Source: Chloroflexota bacterium (lineage in GTDB: Bacteria > Chloroflexota > Anaerolineae > 4572-78 > J111). From it: DNA of 10,264 nucleotides. The stretch spans positions 1 to 10,264 of the forward strand of contig RFJF01000696.1 of the NCBI GenBank assembly GCA_003695455.1, read 5' to 3'. Shown in pieces: positions 1-6,900 of this stretch; position 1 is the first letter of the stretch; each line of letters begins with the position of its first letter. Below the pieces are notes generated by a model. It worked only from the letters and a program-made list of their open reading frames with translations. It was not told the DNA's origin and did not search any database. Position numbers and translations under genes: made by a program.

Positions 1-1
1 G

Positions 2-397
2 GTAAAAGGGAAGGTAGATATTGCCACCCTCCCCTTTGAGGCCGGGGGCAACACCGTATCACTGAACGCTTACTGGATTTTGTGCGTGGCGGCGGGCAGT
101 CCCCACCCCGACGTGGCCTACAACTTCATCCGCCACTGCGTCTCCGCTCCGATGGACAAACTGCTCACCTTGGAGGGCGGCATCGGCTGCCGAAAATCAA
201 CCTGGGCCGACGCCGACGTGAACCGGACCATCCCCTTTTATCACAAAATGCCCGCCCTGCACACCCACGCTCGCGAACTGCCCCGGCTGGCCCACTGGGA
301 CACGCTGGCCGCTTTGATTGACGAGCTGGTGCTGGCCGTCATCAACACCAACCGCCCGGTACCGGACCTGGTGCAAGAGGCGCAGGACAAGCTGTAA
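2..397 (+). CDS. ABC transporter solute-binding protein, C-terminal part (5' end outside window)
   Basis: The frame is open from the left edge and ends at TAA 395-397, giving about 131 residues of a longer protein. The stretch reads like the C-terminal lobe of a family 1 extracellular solute-binding protein. A 'GGNTVSLNAYWILCVAAGSP' segment is followed by 'HPDVAYNFIRHCVS', matching the usual pattern in which an attractive small-residue strand precedes a helix that counts bound units. The end, 'IDELVLAVINTNRPVPDLVQEAQDKL', matches the typical final amphipathic helices. Such proteins sit outside the membrane and pass sugars or oligosaccharides to an ABC permease. The ligand cannot be told from this fragment, and the lipoprotein signal and permease genes would lie to the left. 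A strong terminator directly downstream makes this the last gene of its transcript. Family assignment is by recognition, not by search. Confidence 0.7.
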   Translation, partial: VKGKVDIATLPFEAGGNTVSLNAYWILCVAAGSPHPDVAYNFIRHCVSAPMDKLLTLEGGIGCRKSTWADADVNRTIPFYHKMPALHTHARELPRLAHWDTLAALIDELVLAVINTNRPVPDLVQEAQDKL

Positions 398-421
398 ATT
401 CAAATTACTGCGCGGGCGGAG

Positions 422-456
422 AGTCGCCGGGTGTTATTTGTGCCCGGCGACTTTTT
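422..456 (+). terminator. Rho-independent terminator after the solute-binding protein gene
   Basis: A perfect 10-base-pair inverted repeat pairs 422-431 (AGTCGCCGGG) with 443-452 (CCCGGCGACT), around an 11-base loop. It is followed at once by a run of five T (452-456). It lies 25 bases after the TAA at 395-397, as expected for an intrinsic terminator of the + strand. Confidence 0.9.
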
Positions 457-466
457 GCGTTATAAA
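438..466 (+). promoter_or_regulatory. Possible sigma70-type promoter for the ketopantoate-reductase-like gene
   Basis: A TATAAA -10-like box (461-466) lies 17 bases after TTGTGC (438-443), which matches only the TTG half of the -35 consensus. It would start transcription about 30 bases before the ATG at 503. The -35 box would sit in the loop and right arm of the upstream terminator. The -10 is good and the -35 is weak, so this is a tentative call. Confidence 0.3.
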
Positions 467-502
467 CGTGTCACCATTGTTTTTTTCATCAGGAGGGGCA
501 TC

Positions 503-1453
503 ATGCGGATTGCAGTTTTTGGCGCGGGCGGTGTGGGCGGTTATTTTGGCGGGCGATTGGCGCAGGCCGGTCAGGATGTGACGTTTATCGCCCGTGGAGC
601 GCATTTGCAGGCCATGCTGGATGGCGGCCTGCGGGTAAACAGTTTAAAGGGCGATTTTGTGGTGCAGCCGGTGCAGGCCACCGCCAACCCCGCCGAGGTG
701 GGGCCGGTGGATGCGGTCATCATTGCGGTAAAAGCGTGGCAAATTGAGCAAATCACCGATGCTCTGCGCCCGCTGGTGGGGCCGGATACATTCATTGTGC
801 CGTTGCAGAACGGAGTAGAAACACCGCGCCAACTGGCGTCGGTATTTGGAGCCGCGCGGGTGGTGGGCGGCTTTTGCCGGATTGTCAGCTTTATTGTGGG
901 GCCGGGCCATATCCGGCAGGCCGGCGGCGACCCCACCGTGGTTTTTGGCGAGCTGGACAACCAGCCCAGTGAGCGCACCCAACGGCTGCTCGGCGCGTTT
1001 CAGCAGGCGCAGGGCGTCATCGCCGAAATCCCCAACGATATTCAGGCCGCCATGTGGTCCAAGTTTTTGCTGATTTCAGCGTGGAGCGGCATGGGTGCCA
1101 TCACCCGCGCGCCGGTGGGCGTGTGGCGCAGTTTGCCGGAAACCCGGCAGATGTGGCAGCAGGCCATGCGTGAAGTGCTGGCCGTGGCCCGCGCTCACAA
1201 CATTGCTCTGCCGGACAATCTGGTTGACAAATCAACAAATTACGTGGACAGCTTGCCGCCGCACGCCACCGCCTCAATGCAGCGCGATGTACTGGCCGGA
1301 CGCCCCTCGGAGCTGGACACCCTGTGCGGCGGCGTGGTTCGGCTGGGCCGTGAGGCCGGGGTTGCCACCCCCACGCAGGCGCACATTTACCACAGTCTGC
1401 TCCCGCAGGAAATGAAAGCCCGCGGCCGGATTGAGTTCCCCCAAATGCCCTGA
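503..1453 (+). CDS. Ketopantoate reductase (2-dehydropantoate 2-reductase) family protein
   Basis: The product has 316 residues, normal for the PanE/ApbA family. The start is ATG 503, preceded by AGGAGG at 491-496; an open frame upstream to 431 runs through the terminator and is not used. The N-terminal Rossmann fold shows G-A-G-G-V-G at 7-12 for NADP(H). K77 lies in 'AVKAWQ' and N103 in 'QNGVE', both typical of the family. The C-terminal helical domain carries the catalytic-type lysine K187 in 'MWSKFLL', then S258 and E270 in 'SMQRDV...SELDTL'. PanE reduces 2-dehydropantoate to pantoate for coenzyme A synthesis. However, the two asparagines that follow the lysine at +4 and +8 in E. coli PanE are Ile191 and Ser195 here ('SKFLLISAWSG'). 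Family membership is therefore secure, but the substrate is not. It appears to be transcribed alone, between an upstream terminator and a convergent neighbour. Confidence 0.85.
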   Translation: MRIAVFGAGGVGGYFGGRLAQAGQDVTFIARGAHLQAMLDGGLRVNSLKGDFVVQPVQATANPAEVGPVDAVIIAVKAWQIEQITDALRPLVGPDTFIVPLQNGVETPRQLASVFGAARVVGGFCRIVSFIVGPGHIRQAGGDPTVVFGELDNQPSERTQRLLGAFQQAQGVIAEIPNDIQAAMWSKFLLISAWSGMGAITRAPVGVWRSLPETRQMWQQAMREVLAVARAHNIALPDNLVDKSTNYVDSLPPHATASMQRDVLAGRPSELDTLCGGVVRLGREAGVATPTQAHIYHSLLPQEMKARGRIEFPQMP

Positions 1454-1470
1454 CCCGGACAAACCAGAAC

Positions 1471-1498
1471 CAAAAAGGAATCACCCGGACAGTGATTC
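1471..1498 (-). terminator. Rho-independent terminator of the amidohydrolase gene, overlapping its stop codon
   Basis: Read on the minus strand, a perfect 7-base-pair stem (GAATCAC at 1498-1492 with GTGATTC at 1484-1478) encloses a 7-base loop and runs into CTTTTTG (1477-1471). The hairpin covers the TGA stop at 1483-1481 and the last codons of the amidohydrolase. It also separates this gene from the convergent ketopantoate-reductase-like gene, which ends at 1453. The plus-strand side lacks a T run. Confidence 0.7.
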
Positions 1499-3091
1499 AA
1501 AGGTGATTTGCCCGCCGCAGAGTGTCAGACGCGGCGATACCTGCCGCAGATTCTCCGGCGGCACGGCAAAAATATCGTGCGAGAGCAGAACCAGGTCGGC
1601 CAGAAAAGCGGGGCGCACCTGCCCCCGCCGCGATTCCGCAAATTCGGCAAAGGCGGCGTCGCGGGTGTAGCCGGCCAGCGCTTCGGCCAGCGAGGGGCGC
1701 TGGTCCGGCAGGCCGGGCGCCCACGGTTGGCGATTGCGGGCAAAGTACAGTCCGTCGAGGGGGTTGGCCGAAGCCACCGGCCAATCGCTGCCAAACGCCA
1801 GCCGCGCCCCTGCCTGCCTGATGGTCTGCCAGGCAAAACTGCACGCCCAGCGCCCCGGTTCGATTCGCCGCAACCACGGGTCGGGGTCGCTGCCGGTGAG
1901 GGGGGCATGGGCCGGCTGCATGCTGGCAATCACGCCCAGTTGGGCAAAACGGGGCAGGTCGTCGGGGTGAATCAGTTCGATGTGTTCCACCCGGTGGCGG
2001 CTGTCGCGGGGGCCGTTGGCCTGCCGGGCGGCGGCAAACCCGTCGAGCGTGCGGCGCACCGCCCCATCGCCCACGGCGTGAACGGCCATCTGCAAACCCA
2101 GCCGGTCGGCTTCAATCGCCAATTGGTTGAACTCATCCGCGCCAAACAGCGCCCCGCCGCGATTGCCGGGTTGGGCCGGGTACTCATCCACCAGCAGGCC
2201 GGTGTAGGTTTCAATCACGCCATCCATAAAAAATTTGACCAGCCCGCCGCGCACGTTGGCTGTGGAATCCTGCCGCATCTGCACGGCCTCGGCCAGCGCG
2301 TCCGGCGGCGTACCGGGCCGGATGTGCAGGGGCATGTAAACCCGCAGAGGCAGCTCTCCCTGCGATTCCAGCGCGGTCAGCAGGGCCATCTGTTCGGCAT
2401 CGCCGTACATGTTGTGCACGCCGGTCAGCCCCAGCGAGGCGGCAAGTGCGGCCCCCTGCCGCAGCAGTTCCAGCTTGCGGGCGCGGGCCGGCGGCGGAAT
2501 GCGATCCAGCACCAGATTGTACGCGCCCGGCTCCACCAGTTCGCCGGCGGCGGTTCCGTCTGCTTCGCGTTTGATTTGGCTGTTGGGGCCGACCGGCGGC
2601 CGACCGGTGAGCACGTTGGCCCGGCGCAGCGCCTCGGTGTTGGCCCAGGCAGTGTGCCCATCGTACGAAATGAGAACGAGCGGGCGCTCTGCAATGACCG
2701 CGTCGAGTTGGCGGCGGGTGAGGGTTTGCCCCGGCAGCGCCGAGTAGTGCAAGCCGTGCCCCACCAGCCATTCCTGTGCCGGGTGCGCGGCGGCAAATTC
2801 GGCCACCGCCGCCGCCAGTTCCACCGGCGATTCTACCGCGTCCAACTGGATATCGCCCAACGTGTACGAGCCTTGCAGCAGGTGAAAGTGGCTGTCAATA
2901 AATCCCGGCAGCAGCGAGCACTGCCCGGCGTCAATCAGGCGAGTGTGCGGGCCGCGCCACTGCCCGGCATCGGCGTTGCTGCCGACAAAGACAATCTGGT
3001 TGCCGCGCACGGCCACGGCCTCGGCGCGGGGTTGGGCCGGGTTGGCGGTAAATACGCGGGCGTTGGTCAATAAAATATCGGCGTCAGGCAT
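1481..3091 (-). CDS. Amidohydrolase, YtcJ/Amidohydro_3 type
   Basis: This 536-residue metal-dependent hydrolase has the usual length for the YtcJ-like (NfdA-like) branch. The start at 3091 is supported by GAGGAG at 3103-3098, six bases upstream; the frame stays open to 3211, but that part is repeat sequence. An N-terminal beta domain ('MPDADILLTNARVFT') is completed by the C-terminal strands. The TIM-barrel metal-site motifs are all seen: H68-F-H70 in 'GFIDSHFH', K286 in 'VKFFMDG', H338 in 'AVHAVGDGA', H370 in 'HRVEH' and D436 in 'FGSDWP'. K286 is at the place of the bridging carboxylated lysine. Relatives hydrolyse N-substituted formamides or other amide bonds, and the true substrate is unknown for most. 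There is no signal peptide, so it is probably cytoplasmic. It appears to be transcribed alone, with its own terminator. Confidence 0.9.
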   Translation of the reverse strand: MPDADILLTNARVFTANPAQPRAEAVAVRGNQIVFVGSNADAGQWRGPHTRLIDAGQCSLLPGFIDSHFHLLQGSYTLGDIQLDAVESPVELAAAVAEFAAAHPAQEWLVGHGLHYSALPGQTLTRRQLDAVIAERPLVLISYDGHTAWANTEALRRANVLTGRPPVGPNSQIKREADGTAAGELVEPGAYNLVLDRIPPPARARKLELLRQGAALAASLGLTGVHNMYGDAEQMALLTALESQGELPLRVYMPLHIRPGTPPDALAEAVQMRQDSTANVRGGLVKFFMDGVIETYTGLLVDEYPAQPGNRGGALFGADEFNQLAIEADRLGLQMAVHAVGDGAVRRTLDGFAAARQANGPRDSRHRVEHIELIHPDDLPRFAQLGVIASMQPAHAPLTGSDPDPWLRRIEPGRWACSFAWQTIRQAGARLAFGSDWPVASANPLDGLYFARNRQPWAPGLPDQRPSLAEALAGYTRDAAFAEFAESRRGQVRPAFLADLVLLSHDIFAVPPENLRQVSPRLTLCGGQITFESLSG

Positions 3092-3108
3092 GGGCTGCTC
3101 CTCGTATA

Positions 3109-3248
3109 AAATAAAGGGTAAAGGCAAAAGGATGAAGGACAAACTATCGAATGGGCGAATAGTGAACGGCAATGGCAATGTCGCAACCTGCAATCCTGTC
3201 ACGTGCCACACTATCCCTACTCTCTACTTCTTACTCCCTACCACATTT
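3109..3248. repeat. Degenerate heptanucleotide array in the divergent gap
   Basis: Cut into 7-base units from 3109, the gap reads as about 20 successive related heptamers with no break in phase. The first units are of the type GGNNAAA (GGGTAAA, GGCAAAA at 3116-3129). Middle units resemble the GTGAATG family seen elsewhere in the window, and the last ones are TCCCTAC-like (3214-3241, four units). The consensus changes along the array while the spacing holds. It fills most of the space between the amidohydrolase start (3091) and the dioxygenase-like gene (3329). Confidence 0.7.
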
Positions 3249-3251
3249 TAC

Positions 3252-3280
3252 TTGAATTTTGCCGGATTGCCGATAATAAT
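3252..3280 (+). promoter_or_regulatory. Possible sigma70-type promoter for the dioxygenase-like gene
   Basis: TTGAAT (3252-3257) and AATAAT (3275-3280) are separated by 17 bases, matching four and five of six consensus positions respectively. The pair lies just past the heptamer array and about 50 bases before the ATG at 3329. It is a prediction from consensus only. Confidence 0.4.
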
Positions 3281-3328
3281 ATCCACAGATGAGCAAAAAC
3301 GCCACGCGCTCACCGGGGACGAATTACC

Positions 3329-4009
3329 ATGCAATCTCTGCAAACTGTGCTGTTTTTTGTGCTTGGGCTGGCGGGGCTGGTGGGAATGACCCTGTGGGCC
3401 GACCGCGTGACCGAGCCGCTGGACCCGCTCTCGCCGGGGATGAAAACGGCCACCGCGCTGGCCGTTCTGCCGACCCCCACCTTTGCCGCGCCGAATTCGT
3501 GCCGCACCACCCCCGGCAGTTTTGACTTTGGCTACCTGCCCCACGCACCACTGACCACCACCCTGGCCCCGCCCTTTGCCGGCGGCACGCCGCTGGTCAT
3601 TTCCGGCACACTCTACGCCAATGATTGTACCACTCCCCTGCCGGGTGTGCAGATCGATGTGTGGCAGGTGGATGAAACCGGCCGCTACGATCAAAGCATT
3701 CCCTACACCTACCGCGCCAGATTCCGCACCGACGCCGCCGGCCATTTTGAACTGCGCACTGTCAAACCTGCTCCGTACGTGGTCAACCGGGAAGTTCAGC
3801 CGGCGCACATCCACTTTCGGGTGGATCACCCCGGCCTGCGCCGCCCGTTTGGCGCAGAACTTCACTTTGCCGATGACCCGCTCATTCCGCCCCGCTACCA
3901 CAAATACTTCGAGCCGGTGGCCTCGCTGAACCAGACCCGTACCCCCGCCGGACCGGCGCTGCAAACGCGGTTTGATATTGTGCTGGCGGTTCCGCCGCCC
4001 GCCCCGTAA
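3329..4009 (+). CDS. Membrane-anchored or secreted intradiol ring-cleavage dioxygenase-like protein
   Basis: The product has 226 residues. ATG 3329 is the most upstream usable start, with a modest GGGGA at 3315-3319. A hydrophobic N-terminus (about residues 4-24, 'LQTVLFFVLGLAGLVGM') suggests a signal anchor. A Thr/Pro-rich linker follows, then the intradiol dioxygenase beta-sandwich from about residue 85 ('GGTPLVISGTLYANDC'). All four ferric iron ligands of the family can be placed: Y120 in 'DETGRYD', Y150 in 'KPAPYVV', and H160 and H162 in 'AHIHF'. Characterised members open catechol or protocatechuate rings between the hydroxyls using Fe(III) and O2. Here the arginine normally three residues before the first His ('RPAHIHF') is Gln157. 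A cell-surface location and no neighbouring aromatic pathway genes argue against a classical catechol pathway role. The fold is confident; activity and substrate are open. Confidence 0.75.
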   Translation: MQSLQTVLFFVLGLAGLVGMTLWADRVTEPLDPLSPGMKTATALAVLPTPTFAAPNSCRTTPGSFDFGYLPHAPLTTTLAPPFAGGTPLVISGTLYANDCTTPLPGVQIDVWQVDETGRYDQSIPYTYRARFRTDAAGHFELRTVKPAPYVVNREVQPAHIHFRVDHPGLRRPFGAELHFADDPLIPPRYHKYFEPVASLNQTRTPAGPALQTRFDIVLAVPPPAP

Positions 4010-4048
4010 ATTTGCCCATTCCCCACCCCGCTTTTATAGTAGCGTTGA

Positions 4049-4153
4049 GTCATTTGCCACCGGTCACTCGCCACTTGTCAATTGATGACCGGCGGCTGAC
4101 ATCTGTATTCTGTACTCTGTATTCTGGACTCTGGACTCTGGACTCTGAATTAA
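4049..4153. repeat. Heptanucleotide array abutting the glycosyltransferase start codon
   Basis: Fifteen consecutive 7-base units run from 4049 to 4153 in one phase, and every unit begins with G. The first part alternates GTCACTC- and GCCACTT-like units. The second part is GTATTCT- and GGACTCT-like, with three identical GGACTCT copies at 4126-4146. The last unit takes in the A of the ATG at 4153. The frame of the following gene stays open through the array, but I do not regard it as coding. Confidence 0.8.
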
Positions 4154-5274
4154 TGAACATTGCTCTGGCCCACGACTGGCTGAACCAGATGGGCGGCGCG
4201 GAAAACGTGCTGGAAGAACTGGTGGAAATGTATCCCGGCGCGCCGGTTTTCACCACCATTTACGGCCCGGAACAGATGCCCGCCGGCTACCGGGATTGGG
4301 ACATCCGCACCGCGTGGCTCAACCGCGCTCCGGCCATTCACACCCGTCACCAGCCCTATTTGCCGTTCTACCCCGCCGCCGTCCGCAGTCTGGATTTTTC
4401 CGGCTTTGACGTGATTCTCTCCAACAAAAGCGGCTTCATCCACGGCCTGCGCCACACATCGCGCCAGTTGCACATTTGCTACTGTCTGGCCCCCACCCGC
4501 TACGTCTGGACCTACGGCGACTACGCCCGCCGCGAAGGCTTTGGCCGCTGGTTGGGCGCGGCTATTTCGCCGCTGATTGGCGGCCTGCGCCGCTGGGATT
4601 ATCGGGCCGCACAGCCCACCCCGCCCGGCGGCAACCGCGGCGTGGACCACTTCATCGCCATTTCACGCGATATTCAACAGCGCATCAAAACCTACTACGG
4701 CCGCGATTCGGTGGTGATTTACCCGCCGGTCAACACCGACCGCTTTCAACCGGTGCGCAGCCCCACCGCCGATTACTACCTGGTAGTGTCGCGGCTCATC
4801 CCCTACAAGCGGATTGATTTGGCCGTGCAGGCCTTCAGCCAAATGAACAAACGGCTGGTGGTGGTGGGCGATGGGCGTGACCGGGCGCAACTGCAAGCCA
4901 TGGCCGGGCCGTCGGTGGAGTTCCGGGGCCGCCTGCCGTGGAGCGAGGTGGTGGAATTGATGGCCAACTGCCGCGCCTTCCTCTTCCCCGGATTTGAGGA
5001 CTTTGGCATTGCCCCGGTTGAGGCACAGGCCGCCGGCCGCCCGGTGATTGCCTTTGCCCGCGGCGGCGCGCTGGATACCGTGGTTGAGGGGTTGACCGGC
5101 CTTTTCTTCCGCGAGCAATCGGCGGCGGCGCTGGCCGCGGCGGTGGAAAAATTTGAGACGCTCTCGTTTGAGCCGTCCGTCATCCGCCGCAACGCCGAGC
5201 GCTTCAGCCACCATCGTTTCCGGCGGGAACTGGCCGATTTTGTGGCCGCCGCGTGGGAATCGTTTGCCGGTTGA
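4153..5274 (+). CDS. GT4 family glycosyltransferase (WbaZ-like)
   Basis: The product has 373 residues and should have a GT-B fold. I chose ATG 4153 because homologues begin with 'MNIALAHDWLNQMGGAE'; the frame upstream is only repeat DNA. The N-terminal acceptor domain contains the glycine-rich 'MGGAENVLEEL' (13-23). The C-terminal nucleotide-sugar domain starts near residue 205, with 'YYLVVSRLIPYKRIDLAVQAF' carrying K219. The retaining GT4 signature E-x7-E is E282 and E290 in 'FEDFGIAPVEAQAAGRPV'. The enzyme would transfer a sugar, mannose in the WbaZ type, from a nucleotide donor to a lipid-linked glycan at the cytoplasmic membrane face. It is the first gene of the polysaccharide cluster. 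No Shine-Dalgarno sequence precedes the start, because the upstream bases are heptamer repeat. Donor and acceptor cannot be read from the sequence. Confidence 0.88.
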   Translation: MNIALAHDWLNQMGGAENVLEELVEMYPGAPVFTTIYGPEQMPAGYRDWDIRTAWLNRAPAIHTRHQPYLPFYPAAVRSLDFSGFDVILSNKSGFIHGLRHTSRQLHICYCLAPTRYVWTYGDYARREGFGRWLGAAISPLIGGLRRWDYRAAQPTPPGGNRGVDHFIAISRDIQQRIKTYYGRDSVVIYPPVNTDRFQPVRSPTADYYLVVSRLIPYKRIDLAVQAFSQMNKRLVVVGDGRDRAQLQAMAGPSVEFRGRLPWSEVVELMANCRAFLFPGFEDFGIAPVEAQAAGRPVIAFARGGALDTVVEGLTGLFFREQSAAALAAAVEKFETLSFEPSVIRRNAERFSHHRFRRELADFVAAAWESFAG

Positions 5275-5277
5275 ATT

Positions 5278-5305
5278 TTGAACATACCGGGATTTCGCTT
5301 ATACT
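5278..5305 (+). promoter_or_regulatory. Probable sigma70-type promoter of the chain-length/kinase genes
   Basis: TTGAAC (5278-5283) and TATACT (5300-5305) are spaced by 16 bases; the -10 matches five of six positions. The -35 begins four bases after the glycosyltransferase stop. This would start a transcript with a leader of about 80 bases before the ATG at 5391. Within the leader, a GC-rich 6-base-pair hairpin (5328-5333 with 5345-5350) can form. Confidence 0.45.
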
Positions 5306-5390
5306 GTGTTTTTGCAACTCCGCCAATCGCCGGATGACTCCGGCCCGGCGGTGTGTTACACTGAAAACGCTGTTTACACATGGAATCAAC

Positions 5391-6077
5391 ATGGAACTGA
5401 AACAGTACGCGCAGATTGTCTGGAAACGCATCTGGATTCCGGTGGCGCTGGTGGTGCTGGTGGGCGCGGTTAGCCTGCTCACGGCCAAAACGCCGCCGCC
5501 CGGCTACAGCACCAGCATGCGCTTTACCGTGGGGGTTCGGCCGCAGGAAGTGCCGGGCCAATTCAATTACGATAGCTACTACGCCTGGCTCTCCTCGGAA
5601 TATCTGGTGGATGATATGACCGGGCTGGTCAGCAGCCAGATGTTTGCCGACGACGTGAACCGCCATCTGCAAGAGATGGGCAGCGCGGCGCAAATTCCGC
5701 CGGGCAGCATCGGCGGGGTGACCATTGGCGGCAAACAGCACCGCATTTTGAGCCTGACCGTCAACTGGGGCAACCCCGATGAACTGGCCGATATTGCGCA
5801 GGCCATTGTAACCACCATGGAGCAGGACAGCACCCACTATCTGGGCCAGTTGGGTACGCCCGGCGCGCTCATTCAGGTGATTGACGAACCTTCACCGCCG
5901 GCGCAGAATCCGCGCTCGCTGACCCAGCAGCTGGATTTGCCGGTGCGGCTGCTGCTGGCCGCCGTCGCCGGCGTTGCGCTCGCCTTTTTGCTGGATTATC
6001 TGGACACCAGCGTGCGCGGCAAAAATGAACTGGAAGCAATGGGCATTTCCGTGCTGGCCGAAGTGCCGAAACAATGA
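5391..6077 (+). CDS. Wzz/CpsC-type chain-length determinant protein (first copy)
   Basis: The product has 228 residues, close in size to Gram-positive CpsC/CapA adaptors and far shorter than Wzc. The first membrane helix is about residues 14-31 ('IPVALVVLVGAVSLL'), followed by an extracytoplasmic domain of about 150 residues. The Pro-rich pre-membrane motif 'EPSPPAQNPRSL' (166-176) is followed by the second helix, about 185-203. A short tail, 'LDYLDTSVRGKNELEAMGISVLAEVP', is like the segment that joins Wzz to its kinase. This architecture marks polysaccharide co-polymerases, which set glycan chain length and activate the partner BY-kinase. ATG 5391 was chosen because 'MELKQYAQIVWKR' is the usual family start; upstream codons overlap the glycosyltransferase gene and the promoter. 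The Shine-Dalgarno match is poor. It is followed after 73 bases by a second adaptor gene. Confidence 0.8.
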   Translation: MELKQYAQIVWKRIWIPVALVVLVGAVSLLTAKTPPPGYSTSMRFTVGVRPQEVPGQFNYDSYYAWLSSEYLVDDMTGLVSSQMFADDVNRHLQEMGSAAQIPPGSIGGVTIGGKQHRILSLTVNWGNPDELADIAQAIVTTMEQDSTHYLGQLGTPGALIQVIDEPSPPAQNPRSLTQQLDLPVRLLLAAVAGVALAFLLDYLDTSVRGKNELEAMGISVLAEVPKQ

Positions 6078-6113
6078 ACAATGAGCAATTATCAATAACG
6101 AATGACGAATAAA
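6072..6113. repeat. Short heptanucleotide array between the two adaptor genes
   Basis: Six units in one phase (CAATGAA, CAATGAG, later GAATGAC and GAATAAA) follow a consensus of (C/G)AATNAN. The first unit contains the TGA stop (6075-6077) of the upstream gene, so the array begins inside the last codons. The units resemble the GTGAATG family at 7558-7599. Confidence 0.65.
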
Positions 6114-6150
6114 GGTTGGCCGCAGAGAGAACAGAACAGAGGACAGAATC

Positions 6151-6882
6151 ATGGAAATTAGCGATTATTTACGCATACTGCGCAAACGGGGCTGGATTAT
6201 CATTGTGGTGGCCCTGATTGCCGGAGCCAGCGCCTACGCCTTCAGCAAAATGCAAACGCCTATTTACAGCGCCACGGTCAAACTGAGTGTGGTTCCCGCC
6301 CGCGCCACCGACTGGGGTTCCAGCAACAGCCTGAAAGATTTGCTGCGCAACTACGCCGAAAGCATCACCACCCACACCATGGCCCAGGAAGTGATTGACC
6401 GCGCCCAGCTCGACATGGACACCTCTACCTTTCTCAGCCGCCTCTTTGTCAACCCCGATAGCTCCACCTTTACCCTGGCCATTGAAGCCCGGGACCGCGA
6501 CCCGGAAGTGGCAATGGGCATGGTGGATATGATGGCCAAAGTATTTGCCGAAGACCGCGACCAGTGGAACCAGAAACAGGACAAACGTGACCGCATCGAG
6601 GTGAAAATGCTGGACAGCGTTTACAATCTGGGCTACCAGCAATATTCGCCCAAAACGCAAATCAACACCCTGGCCGGGCTGCTCTTTGGCGCGCTGGTGG
6701 GCGTGCTGGTCATCTTCTTTCTTGAATGGCTGGAAATGGATGTTATCCGCACCGCGGAAGACGTGGAACGCGCCATTGACGTGACGGTACTGGGTGCCGT
6801 GCCACCCGCCCCCGGCGATAAACCCGCCTCTGCCGGCAAAAAACAGCGCCGGCTGGCGCCCGGTTTGCGCGGCGCCAACTAA
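6151..6882 (+). CDS. Wzz/CpsC-type chain-length determinant protein (second copy)
   Basis: The product has 243 residues. The start at ATG 6151 is supported by AGAGGA at 6138-6143. Order of parts: the cytoplasmic 'MEISDYLRILRKRGW', which is the typical Wzz opening; first membrane helix, about 14-32; extracytoplasmic domain 33-170; second membrane helix, about 172-192 ('NTLAGLLFGALVGVLVIFFLEWL'); and a cytoplasmic tail to 243 rich in Lys/Arg/Pro. 'EWLEMDVIRTAEDVERAIDVTVLGAVP' is the characteristic post-membrane signature that leads to the kinase domain in fused proteins. The Pro-rich motif before the second helix is reduced to 'YSPKTQ'. It differs strongly from the first copy, so this is an old duplication or a heteromeric pair. 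It lies 18 bases before the kinase gene and is surely co-transcribed with it. The likely role is to anchor and activate the kinase and control polymer length. Confidence 0.85.
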   Translation: MEISDYLRILRKRGWIIIVVALIAGASAYAFSKMQTPIYSATVKLSVVPARATDWGSSNSLKDLLRNYAESITTHTMAQEVIDRAQLDMDTSTFLSRLFVNPDSSTFTLAIEARDRDPEVAMGMVDMMAKVFAEDRDQWNQKQDKRDRIEVKMLDSVYNLGYQQYSPKTQINTLAGLLFGALVGVLVIFFLEWLEMDVIRTAEDVERAIDVTVLGAVPPAPGDKPASAGKKQRRLAPGLRGAN

Positions 6883-6900
6883 CCAACTTCGGAGAATTTT

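Noticed and set aside
431..502. Upstream extension of the ketopantoate-reductase-like protein
   Set aside because: It begins inside the terminator hairpin, and a strong AGGAGG site sets the start at 503, where the Rossmann fold begins.
1508..3073. A 521-codon open frame on the + strand, antisense to the amidohydrolase
   Set aside because: It mirrors the codon bias of the GC-rich amidohydrolase gene, its translation has no recognisable domain and is low in hydrophobic structure, and the minus-strand gene has all its catalytic motifs and a ribosome-binding site.
3109..3248. CRISPR-like or other spacer-containing array
   Set aside because: Units are 7 bases, contiguous and degenerate, with no constant repeat and no spacers; no cas genes are near.
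4012..4152. A 47-residue N-terminal extension of the glycosyltransferase
   Set aside because: The frame is open only because the 7-base repeats lack stops in it; homologues start at 'MNIALAHDW'.
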